Part shown: one piece after another, positions 7,861 through 16,278 of the stretch | Layout: every line of letters starts with the position of its first letter | Position numbering within the stretch: the first letter of the stretch is position 1 | Assembly (NCBI RefSeq): GCF_041431135.1 | Contig: NZ_CP107799.1 | Coordinates: forward strand, 1,550,001 to 1,614,000 | Source of the DNA: Streptomyces sp. NBC_00554 | Lineage (GTDB): Bacteria > Actinomycetota > Actinomycetes > Streptomycetales > Streptomycetaceae | Direction: 5' to 3' | Length of the DNA stretch: 64,000 nt | Notes under the pieces: model-generated | The model's database searches: none | Told to the model about the DNA's origin: nothing | The model's input: only the letters and a program-made list of their open reading frames with translations | Made by a program: the position numbers and the translations under genes

Positions 7861-9020
7861 TGGGCCTCCTCGGGCGCGGGAGAGGGGAAGCGGTCGGGCC
7901 GGAACGGTCCGAGGTCGAGATCCGGGGACTTGCCACTCAGCACCTGGGCGATCAAGTACCCGGTACCGGTCGCGAGCCCGATGCCCGCACCCTCGTGCCC
8001 GCAGGCGTGGAAGAGGCCCGGCACCCGCGCGTCGGGACCGATCGCGGGCAGATGGTCGGGCATGTAGGGGCGGAAGCCCAGGTACCCGCGCATCGCCTTC
8101 ACCTTTTCCAGGAAGGGGAAGAGGCGCGTGGCGCCCCCGGCGAGGGCCCGGGCGACCGGCAGCGAGAACGTCCGGTCGAAGCCGACCCGTTCACGGCTCG
8201 CGCCGATCAGCACGGGCCCCGCGGCCGTCCCCTCCACGACCGGCGAGGTCTGCAGTGCGGCCGAGTCGCTCGCGACGTCGGCCACATAGTCGGCGGCGTA
8301 CACCTTGTGGCGGATCATGCGGGGCAGAGGTTCGGTGACGAGGACGAAGCCTCTCCGGGGAAGCACGGGAAGGGAGACTCCGGCGAGCGCGGCCAGCTCT
8401 CCGCCCCAGGTACCGGCCGCGTTCACGACGACCGGGGCGTGGATCTCCCCCTTGTCCGTACGGACACCGCGCACCGCTCCGTCCGCCGTGTGCAGCACCT
8501 CCGTGACCGTCCGGCCGGTGAGCAGGCGGGCACCCGAGGCGCGTACGAGATGGGCGGCGGCCAGCGTCGGCATCACCTGGGCGTCCTGCGGGTAGTGGAC
8601 GGCGCCCGCGAGGCCGGGCGCCAAGTGGGGCTCCAGGTCGTGGAGTTGCCCGGCGGCGACCGTTGCGGCCTCAACCCCGGCGGCGCGCTGCCCGACCGCG
8701 AAAGTCTCCAGCGCGGCCAGCCCCTCGGGCGTGGCTGCCACGACGAGGCCGCCCTTGGCCTCGTACTCGATGGCCTCCCCCACCTCCTGGGCGAGGTCGG
8801 TCCACAACCTCCCCGAGAGCAGGGCGAGTTCCAGCTCGGGGCCCGGCTCCTTGTCGGAGACGAGCAGATTGCCCTCGCCCGAGCCGGTGGTACCGCCGGC
8901 CACCGGGCCGCGGTCCACGAGGACGACGTCCAGGCCCGCCCGAGCCGCGTAGAGGGCGCTTGCCGCGCCCACCATTCCGGCTCCGACGACCACGACGTCG
9001 CAGGTCAGTCGCTTGGTCAC
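7857..9020 (-). CDS. FAD-dependent D-amino acid oxidoreductase (D-hydroxyproline dehydrogenase catalytic subunit)
   Basis: A 387-residue DadA/DAO-fold flavoenzyme that should oxidise cis-4-hydroxy-D-proline to the pyrroline. The N-terminal VVVGAGMVGAASA binds FAD. The C-terminal GLFHACGHEGAGIGLATGTG is the usual second FAD contact of the family. It is the first gene of the three-subunit operon. The GTG start at 9020 has no near ribosome binding site. Instead a promoter-like TTGGCC-N17-CATAGT ends six bases before the GTG, so the message may be leaderless. A candidate GntR site covers the -10 region. Confidence 0.88.
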   Translation of the reverse strand: MTKRLTCDVVVVGAGMVGAASALYAARAGLDVVLVDRGPVAGGTTGSGEGNLLVSDKEPGPELELALLSGRLWTDLAQEVGEAIEYEAKGGLVVAATPEGLAALETFAVGQRAAGVEAATVAAGQLHDLEPHLAPGLAGAVHYPQDAQVMPTLAAAHLVRASGARLLTGRTVTEVLHTADGAVRGVRTDKGEIHAPVVVNAAGTWGGELAALAGVSLPVLPRRGFVLVTEPLPRMIRHKVYAADYVADVASDSAALQTSPVVEGTAAGPVLIGASRERVGFDRTFSLPVARALAGGATRLFPFLEKVKAMRGYLGFRPYMPDHLPAIGPDARVPGLFHACGHEGAGIGLATGTGYLIAQVLSGKSPDLDLGPFRPDRFPSPAPEEAQ

Positions 9021-9055
9021 GTCAGTACTATGTCACATGTTTCCTTTTCGGCCAA
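9021..9055 (-). promoter_or_regulatory. Candidate leaderless promoter and GntR operator of the dehydrogenase operon
   Basis: On the minus strand TTGGCC (9055-9050) and CATAGT (9032-9027) are spaced by 17 bp, and the GTG follows after six bases. The operator-like CAGTACTATGTCACA at 9023-9037 overlaps the -10. It contains the palindrome ATGTSACAT. Confidence 0.5.
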
Positions 9056-9121
9056 GGGCATCTAGGCTCGGTCACGCCTCACCCGAAACCCGAAAAAGAC
9101 TGCAGAAGAAGGTGCCTGACC

Positions 9122-10531
9122 GTGGCCAAGGGTCGAAAGAACGGCCTCTACCAAGGTGTCTCCGCGGAGCTCTCCGCCCTGATGAGGACGGGCTGGGCCG
9201 ACACCGAAAAGCGTGACCTCCAGCCGAACGAACAGACGCCCTACGCGGCCCGCCGCCGCGCCGCGCTCTCCGCCCGCTTCCCGGGCGAGCGCCTCGTCGT
9301 CCCCTCCGGAAGCCTCAAGACCCGCTCGAACGACACCCCCTACCCGTTCCGCCCGTATTCCGGCTATGTCCATCTGACGGGGGATCAGGCCCGAGACGGG
9401 GCCCTGGTGTTGGAGCCGCGCGCGGACGGCGGTCACGACGCGCACTGCTACCAGCTCCCCCGCGACACCCGGGACAGCGACGAGTTCTGGACGGGCAAGA
9501 CGGCCGAACTGTGGATGGGCCGCCGCCGCTCCCTCGCCGAGTCGGAGCGGGTGCTCGGCCTGCCGTGCCGTGACATCCGTACGATCGCCGAGGACTTGAA
9601 GGACACCGGCGTACCGACCCGTCTCGTACGCGGCCACGACGCCGTGCTCGACGCGGCGCTCGCCACGGACGACGAGCGGGACGCCGAGTTCGAAGAGGCG
9701 GTGTCCGGGCTGCGGTTGGTCAAGGACGAGTGGGAGATCGGCGAGATGCGCCGGGCCGTGGACGCGACGGTCCGTGGATTCACCGATGTCGTACGGGAGT
9801 TGTCGCAGGCGGTCGCCACCTCCGAGCGGTGGATCGAGGGCACCTTCTTCCGCCGCGCCCGCGTCGAGGGCAACGACGTCGGCTACGGCTCCATCTGTGC
9901 CGCCGGCGAGCACGCCACGATCATGCACTGGACGGACAACGACGGCCCGGTCCGGCCGGGCGAACTCCTCCTGCTCGACGCGGGCGTGGAGACCCGCACC
10001 CTCTACACCGCCGACGTCACGCGCACACTCCCCATCGACGGCACGTTCACCCCGCTCCAGCGCGAGATCTACGACGCGGTGTACGAGGCCCAGGAGGCCG
10101 GCATGGCCGCTGTGAAGCCTGGCGCGGACTACCGGGACTTCCACGAGGCGGCTCAGCGGTCGATGGCCGAGCGCCTCGTGGCGTGGGGCTTCATCGAGGG
10201 CCCGGCCGAGCGGGCGTACGAACTCGGTCTGCAGCGGCGCTTCACCATGGCGGGCACCGGCCACATGCTGGGACTCGACGTCCACGACTGCGCGAAGTCC
10301 CGAAACGAGGAGTACGTCGACGGAGTACTGGAACCGGGCATGGTGCTCACCGTCGAGCCCGGCCTCTACTTCCAGCCCGACGACCTGACGGTGCCCGAGG
10401 AGTGGCGTGGCATCGGCGTCCGGATCGAGGACGACCTGCTGGTGACGGCGGACGGGTACGAGAACCTGTCGGCGGGGCTCCCGCGCTCGGCCGCCGAAGT
10501 GGAGGCGTGGATGCGGGAGTTCGCCGGATAG
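9122..10531 (+). CDS. Xaa-Pro aminopeptidase (M24B family)
   Basis: Cleaves the N-terminal residue before proline. From GTG 9122 it is 469 residues with an N-terminal creatinase-like domain and a C-terminal pita-bread domain. Metal ligands are seen in LLLDAGVE and YTADVTRT (two Asp), GTGHMLGLDVHD (His), LTVEPGLYF (Glu) and GVRIEDDLL (Glu). The reading frame stays open far upstream to 8663, but that part runs antisense to the dehydrogenase gene. GTG 9122, with GAAGGTG before it, is the first sensible start. It is divergent from the hydroxyproline operon with the shared candidate operator about 85 bp away, which suggests supply of proline or hydroxyproline from peptides. Confidence 0.92.
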   Translation: MAKGRKNGLYQGVSAELSALMRTGWADTEKRDLQPNEQTPYAARRRAALSARFPGERLVVPSGSLKTRSNDTPYPFRPYSGYVHLTGDQARDGALVLEPRADGGHDAHCYQLPRDTRDSDEFWTGKTAELWMGRRRSLAESERVLGLPCRDIRTIAEDLKDTGVPTRLVRGHDAVLDAALATDDERDAEFEEAVSGLRLVKDEWEIGEMRRAVDATVRGFTDVVRELSQAVATSERWIEGTFFRRARVEGNDVGYGSICAAGEHATIMHWTDNDGPVRPGELLLLDAGVETRTLYTADVTRTLPIDGTFTPLQREIYDAVYEAQEAGMAAVKPGADYRDFHEAAQRSMAERLVAWGFIEGPAERAYELGLQRRFTMAGTGHMLGLDVHDCAKSRNEEYVDGVLEPGMVLTVEPGLYFQPDDLTVPEEWRGIGVRIEDDLLVTADGYENLSAGLPRSAAEVEAWMREFAG

Positions 10532-10543
10532 CGCGCAGCCGGT

Positions 10544-10593
10544 TCAGATCCTGCTCTCGGTCACCGTGTCAGATCCTGCTCTCCGTCGCCGTG
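10544..10593. repeat. Tandem 25-bp duplication of the potC 3' end, stop codon included
   Basis: TCAGATCCTGCTCTC starts both copies (10544 and 10569), with 23 of 25 positions identical. The copy at 10569 is the true end of potC (TESRI then TGA). The distal copy would also read TESRI then TGA. Confidence 0.8.
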
Positions 10594-11384
10594 TCGGCCG
10601 ACAGCCGCTGGGCCACGTAGATCGGAATCACCGAGAGCAGGACGAGGACCGCCGCCACGACGTTCACGACCGGTGCCTGCTGGGGCCGTGTCATGTTGTT
10701 GAAGATCCAGATCGGCAGGGTCTCGACGCCGGGTCCGGCCGTGAACGTCGTCACCACGATCTCGTCGAAGGAGAGCGCGAAGGCGAGCAGTCCGCCCGCG
10801 AGGAGCGCCGAGCGGATCAGCGGGAAGGTGATGTCGACGAAGGCCCGGAAGGTGTCGGCGCCCAGGTCCATGGCCGCTTCCTCGTAACTGCCTGAGGTAC
10901 GGCGCAGTCTCGCGACGACGTTGTTGAAGACGACGACGATACAGAAGGTGGCGTGCCCGACGACCACGGTGAACATGCCGAGGCCGACGCCGAGCGGCTC
11001 GAGTACGGTGCTGAACGCCGAGTTGAGCGCGATGCCGGTGACGATGCCGGGCAGCGCGATCGGCAGGACGACCACGAAGGAGATGGCGTCGCGGCCGAAG
11101 AAGCCGTGCCGGGCCACCGCGAACGCAATCAGTGTGCCGAGCACCAGGGCGATGGCGGTGGCGCCGAGCCCCGCTTTGACGGAGACCCAGAGCGCCTCGC
11201 GGGCGCCCGTGTTCTCCCAGGCGACCGACCACCAGTGGAAGGTGAGCCCTGGCGGCGGCCAGCTCGCGCTGCGGTCCGGGTTGAAGGAGTTGACCAGGAC
11301 GAGCGCGAGCGGAACGTAGATGACCGCGAAGCCGAGCCCTGCGGCGACGCGCAGCGCGATGCGCGCGGAACGGGACAGTTGCAC
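10569..11384 (-). CDS. potC: Polyamine-type ABC transporter permease PotC
   Basis: A 271-residue inner-membrane subunit with about six hydrophobic helices. The EAA loop for contact with the ATPase reads EEAAMDLGADTFRAFVDITFP. The GTG start at 11384 follows GAGGAG and lies 10 bp after the potB stop, so it is coupled. It is the last gene of potA-potD-potB-potC. Substrate class (spermidine/putrescine or another cationic amine) comes from similarity of the whole set. Its last 25 bp are duplicated downstream. Confidence 0.9.
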   Translation of the reverse strand: MQLSRSARIALRVAAGLGFAVIYVPLALVLVNSFNPDRSASWPPPGLTFHWWSVAWENTGAREALWVSVKAGLGATAIALVLGTLIAFAVARHGFFGRDAISFVVVLPIALPGIVTGIALNSAFSTVLEPLGVGLGMFTVVVGHATFCIVVVFNNVVARLRRTSGSYEEAAMDLGADTFRAFVDITFPLIRSALLAGGLLAFALSFDEIVVTTFTAGPGVETLPIWIFNNMTRPQQAPVVNVVAAVLVLLSVIPIYVAQRLSADTATESRI

Positions 11385-11394
11385 AGCGGGCTCC

Positions 11395-12285
11395 TCAGAG
11401 ACTGCTCAGGGCGCCGGTGCGGCGCATCGCGAGCAGGTAGAGCACGATGACCACGACGGGCACGGTGCCGAGCGCGGCGGCCATCGGCAGGTTGAGTTCG
11501 ATGTTGGAGTAGACGAGGTTGCCGATGAGCTGGCTCTTGCCGCCGACGATCTGCACGGTGATGTAGTCGCCGAGGCTGAGCGAGAAGGTGAAGACCGAGC
11601 CGGCCGCCACGGACGGCAGGACCATCGGCAGGACCACGGAGCGGAAGGTGCGTCCGGCGCGCGCACCCAAGTCCGCCGACGCGTCGAGCAGGTTGGCGGG
11701 CAGCTGCTCCAGTGCCGTGTGGATCGGCAGGATCATGTACGGCAGCCAGAGGTAGGTCAGCGCGATGACCGTCGCGGTCAGCCCGTACCCGGGTCCGCTC
11801 AGCCCGAGCGGCTTCAACATCCAGTCGGCGAGGCCTCCCTGAGAGAGGATCAGCCGCCAGGCGTACACCTTGACGAGGTAACTCGCCCACAGCGGCGTGA
11901 GGATGGCGACCACGAGCAGCGGGCGCCACTTCGGCTTGGCGATCCGGGCCGTGAAGAAGGCGACCGGGAAGGCGATCACCGCGCACAGGGCGGTGACCGC
12001 GAGCGCGACGCCGACGCTGCGCAGGATCACCTGGCGGAAGACGGGTGTGGTGAAGAGCGCTTCGAAGTTGTCGGTGGACCAGACCTTCACGACCTCGGAG
12101 GTGAAGGAGTCCGTCGTCCAGAACGCCGAGATGAACAGCACGGCCAGTGAGCCGAGGTAGAGCACCGCCAGCCAGAGCAGCGGGGCGGTCAGCAGCAGGG
12201 ACAGCCTGAGCCGGGGGCGGCGGTGCAGGGTCCCGGCGAGCCGCCGGACGGGGGACCGTCCGGCGGCCTGCGCGGTGGAGGTCAT
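11395..12285 (-). CDS. potB: Polyamine-type ABC transporter permease PotB
   Basis: A 296-residue permease with a long charged N-terminus and about six transmembrane helices, the first near LSLLLTAPLLWLAVLYLGSL. The EAA motif is DASADLGARAGRTFRSVVLP. The ATG at 12285 was chosen; the frame extends upstream, but that part overlaps potD. It begins 8 bp after the potD stop. Confidence 0.9.
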   Translation of the reverse strand: MTSTAQAAGRSPVRRLAGTLHRRPRLRLSLLLTAPLLWLAVLYLGSLAVLFISAFWTTDSFTSEVVKVWSTDNFEALFTTPVFRQVILRSVGVALAVTALCAVIAFPVAFFTARIAKPKWRPLLVVAILTPLWASYLVKVYAWRLILSQGGLADWMLKPLGLSGPGYGLTATVIALTYLWLPYMILPIHTALEQLPANLLDASADLGARAGRTFRSVVLPMVLPSVAAGSVFTFSLSLGDYITVQIVGGKSQLIGNLVYSNIELNLPMAAALGTVPVVVIVLYLLAMRRTGALSSL

Positions 12286-12293
12286 CTTGTCGC

Positions 12294-13502
12294 TCAGCCC
12301 TTGATCTCGGTCCAGGCCTGGACCCACTTGGCGTAGGGCACGCACTTCACGTCGGTGCGTCCGTCGAGGCACTGCTCGATGGGCGTGTTCCAGAACGCGA
12401 TGTTCTTGAAGTAGCTCTCGTCGGTGGCGTGGAAGGTGTCGCAGAACGACGCGTCACTGGTCTCGTCGCACGCCTTGGAGTTGGCCGGGGCCTCACCGAA
12501 GTACTCGGCGACCTGGGCGTTCACCTTCGGCGAGATGATCCAGTCCATCCACTTGTAGGCGCAGTTGGGGTGCTCGGCCTTGGCGGACAGCATCCAGGTG
12601 TCGGACCAGCCGGTGGAGCCCTCCTTCGGCACGATCGCCTTCACCTTGGCGCCCTCGCCCTCGGCGAGGTTGGCGATGACCTGCCAGGTGGTGCCGACCA
12701 CGGAGTCACCGCTCTTGAAGGCGGAGATCTCCTTGAGGTAGTCGCTCCAGTACTCGCCGACGTTCGCGTTCTGCTTCTTCAGCAGGTCGACGGCCGCGTC
12801 GAACTGGTCCTGGTCCAGCGCGTAGGGGTCCTCGATCTTCAACTCCGGCTTGGTCGCCTTGAGATACAGGGCGGCATCGGCGATGTAGATCGGCGAGTCG
12901 TACGCCGCCACGTGGCCCTTGTACTGGGACGCGTCGTCGAATACCGCGGACCAGGAGGTCGGGGCGGGCGAGACCTTCTCGGTGTTGTACATCAGAAGGT
13001 TGGCGCCGCGCCCGTGCGGAATGCCGTACGCCGTACCGTCGACGGAGTTCCACGCCTGCTGCTTCAGGCCGCTGAAGACGTCCTTGTAGTTGGGCACGAG
13101 GTCGGTGTTGACAGGGGCCGCGTCGCCGGAGGCTATGAGGCGCAGGGACGCGTCGCCGGAGGCGGAGACGGCGTCGTACTGGCCGGTCTTCATCAGCTTG
13201 ACCATCTCGTCGGAGCTGGCCGCGGTCTTCGTGTTGACCTGACAGCCGGTCTGCTTCTCGAAGTCGCTGACCCAGTCGACCTCGGGGTCGTTGGAGCCGT
13301 CCTCGACATAGCCGGCCCAGGCGATGAGGTTGACCTCGCCCTCGGTCTTGCCGAGCTCGGACTGAGCCTTGAGGTCAGGGGGGTTGAGGCCGGTGGACGA
13401 GGACGAGCCCGAGTCGGACGAGCCGCAGGCCGTGGCCGCGAGGAGCGCCGCGACGGCTACCGCGGCTTTGGTGGTTCGGTTGAGGCGCACGAGTGTCTCC
13501 AT
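12294..13502 (-). CDS. potD: Polyamine-type ABC transporter substrate-binding lipoprotein PotD
   Basis: An exported type II periplasmic-binding-fold protein of 402 residues. The N-terminus is basic then hydrophobic, ending AALLAATACGSS, a usable lipobox with a Ser/Gly linker after it. The body shows PotD landmarks such as EGEVNLIAWAGYV and GIPHGRGANLLMYNT. An alternative GTG at 13490 follows GGAG and may be the true start; the signal peptide is kept in either case. The ligand is a polyamine or related cation by family. Confidence 0.88.
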   Translation of the reverse strand: METLVRLNRTTKAAVAVAALLAATACGSSDSGSSSSTGLNPPDLKAQSELGKTEGEVNLIAWAGYVEDGSNDPEVDWVSDFEKQTGCQVNTKTAASSDEMVKLMKTGQYDAVSASGDASLRLIASGDAAPVNTDLVPNYKDVFSGLKQQAWNSVDGTAYGIPHGRGANLLMYNTEKVSPAPTSWSAVFDDASQYKGHVAAYDSPIYIADAALYLKATKPELKIEDPYALDQDQFDAAVDLLKKQNANVGEYWSDYLKEISAFKSGDSVVGTTWQVIANLAEGEGAKVKAIVPKEGSTGWSDTWMLSAKAEHPNCAYKWMDWIISPKVNAQVAEYFGEAPANSKACDETSDASFCDTFHATDESYFKNIAFWNTPIEQCLDGRTDVKCVPYAKWVQAWTEIKG

Positions 13503-13528
13503 ACGTGAGGGGCCTGGCGTGGTGGGGA

Positions 13529-14566
13529 TCAGCGGGCGTCCGGCACCTTGAAGCTGTGGCGGCGGTGCCACTGGAGCCGGACGCGGGTGCCGCGGTAGGC
13601 GGCGACGTCCTCGGAGGAGGTCTCCAGGTTCTGCTGGAGCGCGGTCAGGCGTCCTCCCGCGTCGAGGTCCACGAGGAAACGGGTGGCGTCGCCCAGGTAG
13701 ACGACCTCGACGACGGTGCCGGTGGCGGTGGAGTGCTCCGGCTCGTCCGCGATGGCGGACTCCTTCAGAACCCGGATCTTCTCGGGCCTGATGCTGTAGG
13801 TGCCCGCGTCGCCGACGACCTGCTGGGCGGAGGCTCCTTCGAGCAGGTTGGAGGTGCCGACGAAGCCCGCGACGAAGGGGGTGGCGGGCCGTTCGTAGAT
13901 CTCGGCCGGGGTGCCGACCTGCTCTATCCGGCCCTGGTTGAAGACGGCGATACGGTCGCTCATCGTCAGGGCCTCCTCCTGGTCGTGGGTGACGAAGACG
14001 AAGGTGATGCCGACCTCGCGCTGGATCGCCTTGAGTTCGACCTGCATCTGCTCGCGCAGCTTGAGGTCGAGGGCGCCGAGCGGCTCGTCGAGGAGCAGCA
14101 GACGGGGGCGCCCGACGAGGGCGCGGGCGAGGGCCACGCGCTGCCGCTGGCCGCCGGAGAGCTGGCCGGGGCGCCGGCCGCCGAATCCTTCGAGGCGTAC
14201 GTCGGCGAGCGCCTTGCGGGCCCGCAGGAGCCGCTCGGCCTTCGGCACCTTGCGGACCTTGAGGCCGTACGCGACGTTCTGCTCCACGGTCATGTGCGGG
14301 AACAGCGCGTAGTCCTGGAAGACGGTGTGCACGTCCCGCTCGAACGGGGCGAGCCCCGTGACCTCCTGTCCGGCCAGTTCGATGCGGCCCGAGGTCGGGC
14401 TCTCGAAGCCCGCGATCATCCGCAGGACCGTGGTCTTGCCGGAGCCGGACGGGCCGAGCATCGAGAAGAACTCTCCGTCGGCGATCTCCAGATCGACTCC
14501 GGCCACGGCGGTCGTGTCACCGAACGCCTTCCGCAGTCCCTGGAGCCGGACCGCACTTCCCTCCAT
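13529..14566 (-). CDS. potA: Polyamine-type ABC transporter ATPase PotA
   Basis: A 345-residue ATP-binding subunit with a C-terminal TOBE domain. Visible motifs are Walker A GPSGSGKTT, the Q-loop in TVFQDYALFP, signature LSGGQRQRVALARAL, Walker B LLLLDEP and the H-loop in FVTHDQEEA. The ATG at 14566 follows AAAGG. It is first in the transporter operon and is preceded by a clear promoter with an 18-bp near-palindrome just downstream of the -10. Confidence 0.93.
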   Translation of the reverse strand: MEGSAVRLQGLRKAFGDTTAVAGVDLEIADGEFFSMLGPSGSGKTTVLRMIAGFESPTSGRIELAGQEVTGLAPFERDVHTVFQDYALFPHMTVEQNVAYGLKVRKVPKAERLLRARKALADVRLEGFGGRRPGQLSGGQRQRVALARALVGRPRLLLLDEPLGALDLKLREQMQVELKAIQREVGITFVFVTHDQEEALTMSDRIAVFNQGRIEQVGTPAEIYERPATPFVAGFVGTSNLLEGASAQQVVGDAGTYSIRPEKIRVLKESAIADEPEHSTATGTVVEVVYLGDATRFLVDLDAGGRLTALQQNLETSSEDVAAYRGTRVRLQWHRRHSFKVPDAR

Positions 14567-14586
14567 GGTCGGGAACCTTTCTGGTG

Positions 14587-14634
14587 CACTCGAACGTTGG
14601 AGTGAAAGATATGAAGTCATAGTTCAAAGCTCAA
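14587..14634 (-). promoter_or_regulatory. potA promoter with candidate operator
   Basis: Read on the minus strand, TTGAGC (14634-14629), a 17-bp spacer and TATCTT (14611-14606) form a sigma70-like promoter. The near-palindrome CACTCGAACGTTGGAGTG (14587-14604, 16 of 18 positions symmetric) follows directly and would block transcription if bound. The divergent GntR protein is the obvious candidate. Confidence 0.55.
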
Positions 14635-14642
14635 GACCCCCT

Positions 14643-14648
14643 TAGAGT
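14643..14648 (+). promoter_or_regulatory. Candidate -10 element for the divergent GntR gene
   Basis: TAGAGT fits the Streptomyces vegetative -10 pattern and lies 26 bp before the GTG start at 14674. No convincing -35 was seen. Confidence 0.35.
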
Positions 14649-14673
14649 AAAGGTTGAGTCAACGGACAAGGCG

Positions 14674-15498
14674 GTGACCGTGAGGCAGCACAACGGCGAA
14701 GGCGTCCGGCGAGCCGTTTTCACCCCGGTGGACAACCGGGCCCGGGTCGACACGGTCGTGAGCAGGCTCGGCGACGCCATCGAGCTCGGCCTGCTCGCCG
14801 ACGGGGAGCAGCTGCCCGGCGAGAGCGAGCTGGCCGGACAGCTCGGCGTCTCCACCGTGACCCTGCGTGAGGCCCTGATGGCGCTGCGGCAGCAGGGTCT
14901 TGTCATCACCCGCAGGGGGCGCGGCGGCGGCAGCTTCGTGTCGCTCCCCGAGGACCCCGGTGAGGACCGGCTCAGGGCCCGGCTGGCCGCCTGGAGCACC
15001 GAGGAGCTGCGCGACCTGGGCGACCACTGGGCCGCCGTGTCGGGTGCGGCGGCCCGGCTCGCGGCACAGCGCACGGAACCGGGTGACCTACAGCAACTGC
15101 GGCGCACGCTGGACGAGTTGGCCTCCGCCGAGGAGGCCGCCGCGCGCAGCCGCGTCTACGGCCGGTTTCATGTCGAGCTGGCAGCGGCGGCACAGTCCGC
15201 CAGGCTGACCCGCGAACAGGTCGCCCTCCAGACGGAGGTGGGGGCTCTGTTGTGTCTCGTGCTCGGGAACGACGAATATCGTGAAGAGGTCTCGGACCGT
15301 CACCGCTCCGTAATCTCGGCGGTGCAAGATGGGGACCACGATTCGGCCAGAGCGCTGGCCGAGCGGTGCGTGCAGGACTCGACGGCGCGGCTCATCACCC
15401 TGCGCCTCGCGATGCCACGCACCGCGTCCGGTCCCCGTCCGCTGGAGGGCACCCATGAGCAGGAGCCCCGCCCCGGCCGGCGCCGCGGCGACGCTTGA
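14674..15498 (+). CDS. GntR-family (FadR/FCD-type) regulator beside the polyamine transporter
   Basis: A 274-residue regulator. The winged helix (VVSRLGDAIELGLL ... STVTLREALMALRQQGLV) occupies about residues 27-93 and an FCD-like helical domain follows. It is divergent from potABCD across a 107-bp region holding the potA promoter and an 18-bp near-palindrome. Its last 44 bp overlap the start of the Cache-domain gene in another frame, so the two are probably co-translated. GTG 14674 follows GGACAAGG; GTG 14680 is also possible. Confidence 0.87.
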   Translation: MTVRQHNGEGVRRAVFTPVDNRARVDTVVSRLGDAIELGLLADGEQLPGESELAGQLGVSTVTLREALMALRQQGLVITRRGRGGGSFVSLPEDPGEDRLRARLAAWSTEELRDLGDHWAAVSGAAARLAAQRTEPGDLQQLRRTLDELASAEEAAARSRVYGRFHVELAAAAQSARLTREQVALQTEVGALLCLVLGNDEYREEVSDRHRSVISAVQDGDHDSARALAERCVQDSTARLITLRLAMPRTASGPRPLEGTHEQEPRPGRRRGDA

Positions 15499-16246
15499 CG
15501 CGACACCGGAGGCGGCCGTGGCCGCACAGGTCCGCTCCACCGTGGAAGCCGTTTTCGAGGCCGTCGCCGCCACCCGGGCCGATACGGCGGCCCTGCTCAC
15601 CAGGGTCGCCGCGCAGGGCCGTCGTCCCGCGAGCGCGGACCTGGCCGCGCTGCGCCCCGGGCTCCACCTCCGGCTCGCCCGCCAGGAGTTGGTGTCGGGC
15701 GTCGGGTTCGTCGCCGCGCCGGGCCTGCTGAGCGACGTACCGGCGTGGCTGGAGTGGTGGCAGCAGGGCGCCGGCGGGGACGTACGACCGCTGCTGCTCG
15801 ACCTCGACCCGCAGCACTCGGCGTACTCCGACTACACGCACTGGGACTGGTTCGCCCTCCCCCGCGACACCGGGCAGCGCGCCGTCGCCGGGCCCTATGT
15901 GGACTACCTCTGCTCCGACGAGTACAGCCTGACGCTGTCCGCGCCCGTGCATGTGGAGGGCGACTTCGTGGGGGTCGCCGCGGCCGACGTCTATCTGCGG
16001 CACTTCGAGTCGGCGGTGATCCCGCTGCTCCAACGGCTGCCGGGGGCGGCCTACTTGGTGAACGCGCGGGGGCGGGTGGCCGCGTCCGCAGATCCCGCAC
16101 ATCTGGCCGGGTCGCTCACCAAGGGGCCGGACTTCGGATCCGTGCTGACGCGGGCGCGGGCCGAGAGCTTCGAGGGGATGCGGCTGGTTCCCTGCGACGG
16201 GGTTCCGCTCGTGCTGGTGGTGCCGCACGTGTCGCCGCACCACTGA
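15455..16246 (+). CDS. Soluble Cache-domain protein overlapping the GntR regulator
   Basis: A 263-residue protein with no signal peptide and no membrane segment. An N-terminal helical part (AAQVRSTVEAVFEAVAATRA) precedes a PAS-like sensor fold. That fold includes AGPYVDYLCSDEYSLTLSAPV, VEGDFVGVAAADVYL and a second half ending LVPCDGVPLVLVVPH, typical of Cache ligand-binding domains. Cache domains are normally extracellular parts of receptors, so a cytosolic stand-alone copy is unusual. The ATG at 15455 has GGAGGG before it and the gene overlaps the regulator by 44 bp. An amine-binding partner for the regulator or transporter is a reasonable guess, not shown. Confidence 0.8.
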   Translation: MSRSPAPAGAAATLDATPEAAVAAQVRSTVEAVFEAVAATRADTAALLTRVAAQGRRPASADLAALRPGLHLRLARQELVSGVGFVAAPGLLSDVPAWLEWWQQGAGGDVRPLLLDLDPQHSAYSDYTHWDWFALPRDTGQRAVAGPYVDYLCSDEYSLTLSAPVHVEGDFVGVAAADVYLRHFESAVIPLLQRLPGAAYLVNARGRVAASADPAHLAGSLTKGPDFGSVLTRARAESFEGMRLVPCDGVPLVLVVPHVSPHH

Positions 16247-16278
16247 ACGGCGCATCCACCCCGTGGCCCCCCAAGGGC

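Noticed and set aside
8663..9121. N-terminal extension of the Xaa-Pro aminopeptidase
   Set aside because: In frame but antisense to the dehydrogenase gene and across its promoter. The composition is Arg/Pro shadow and the GTG at 9122 has a ribosome site.
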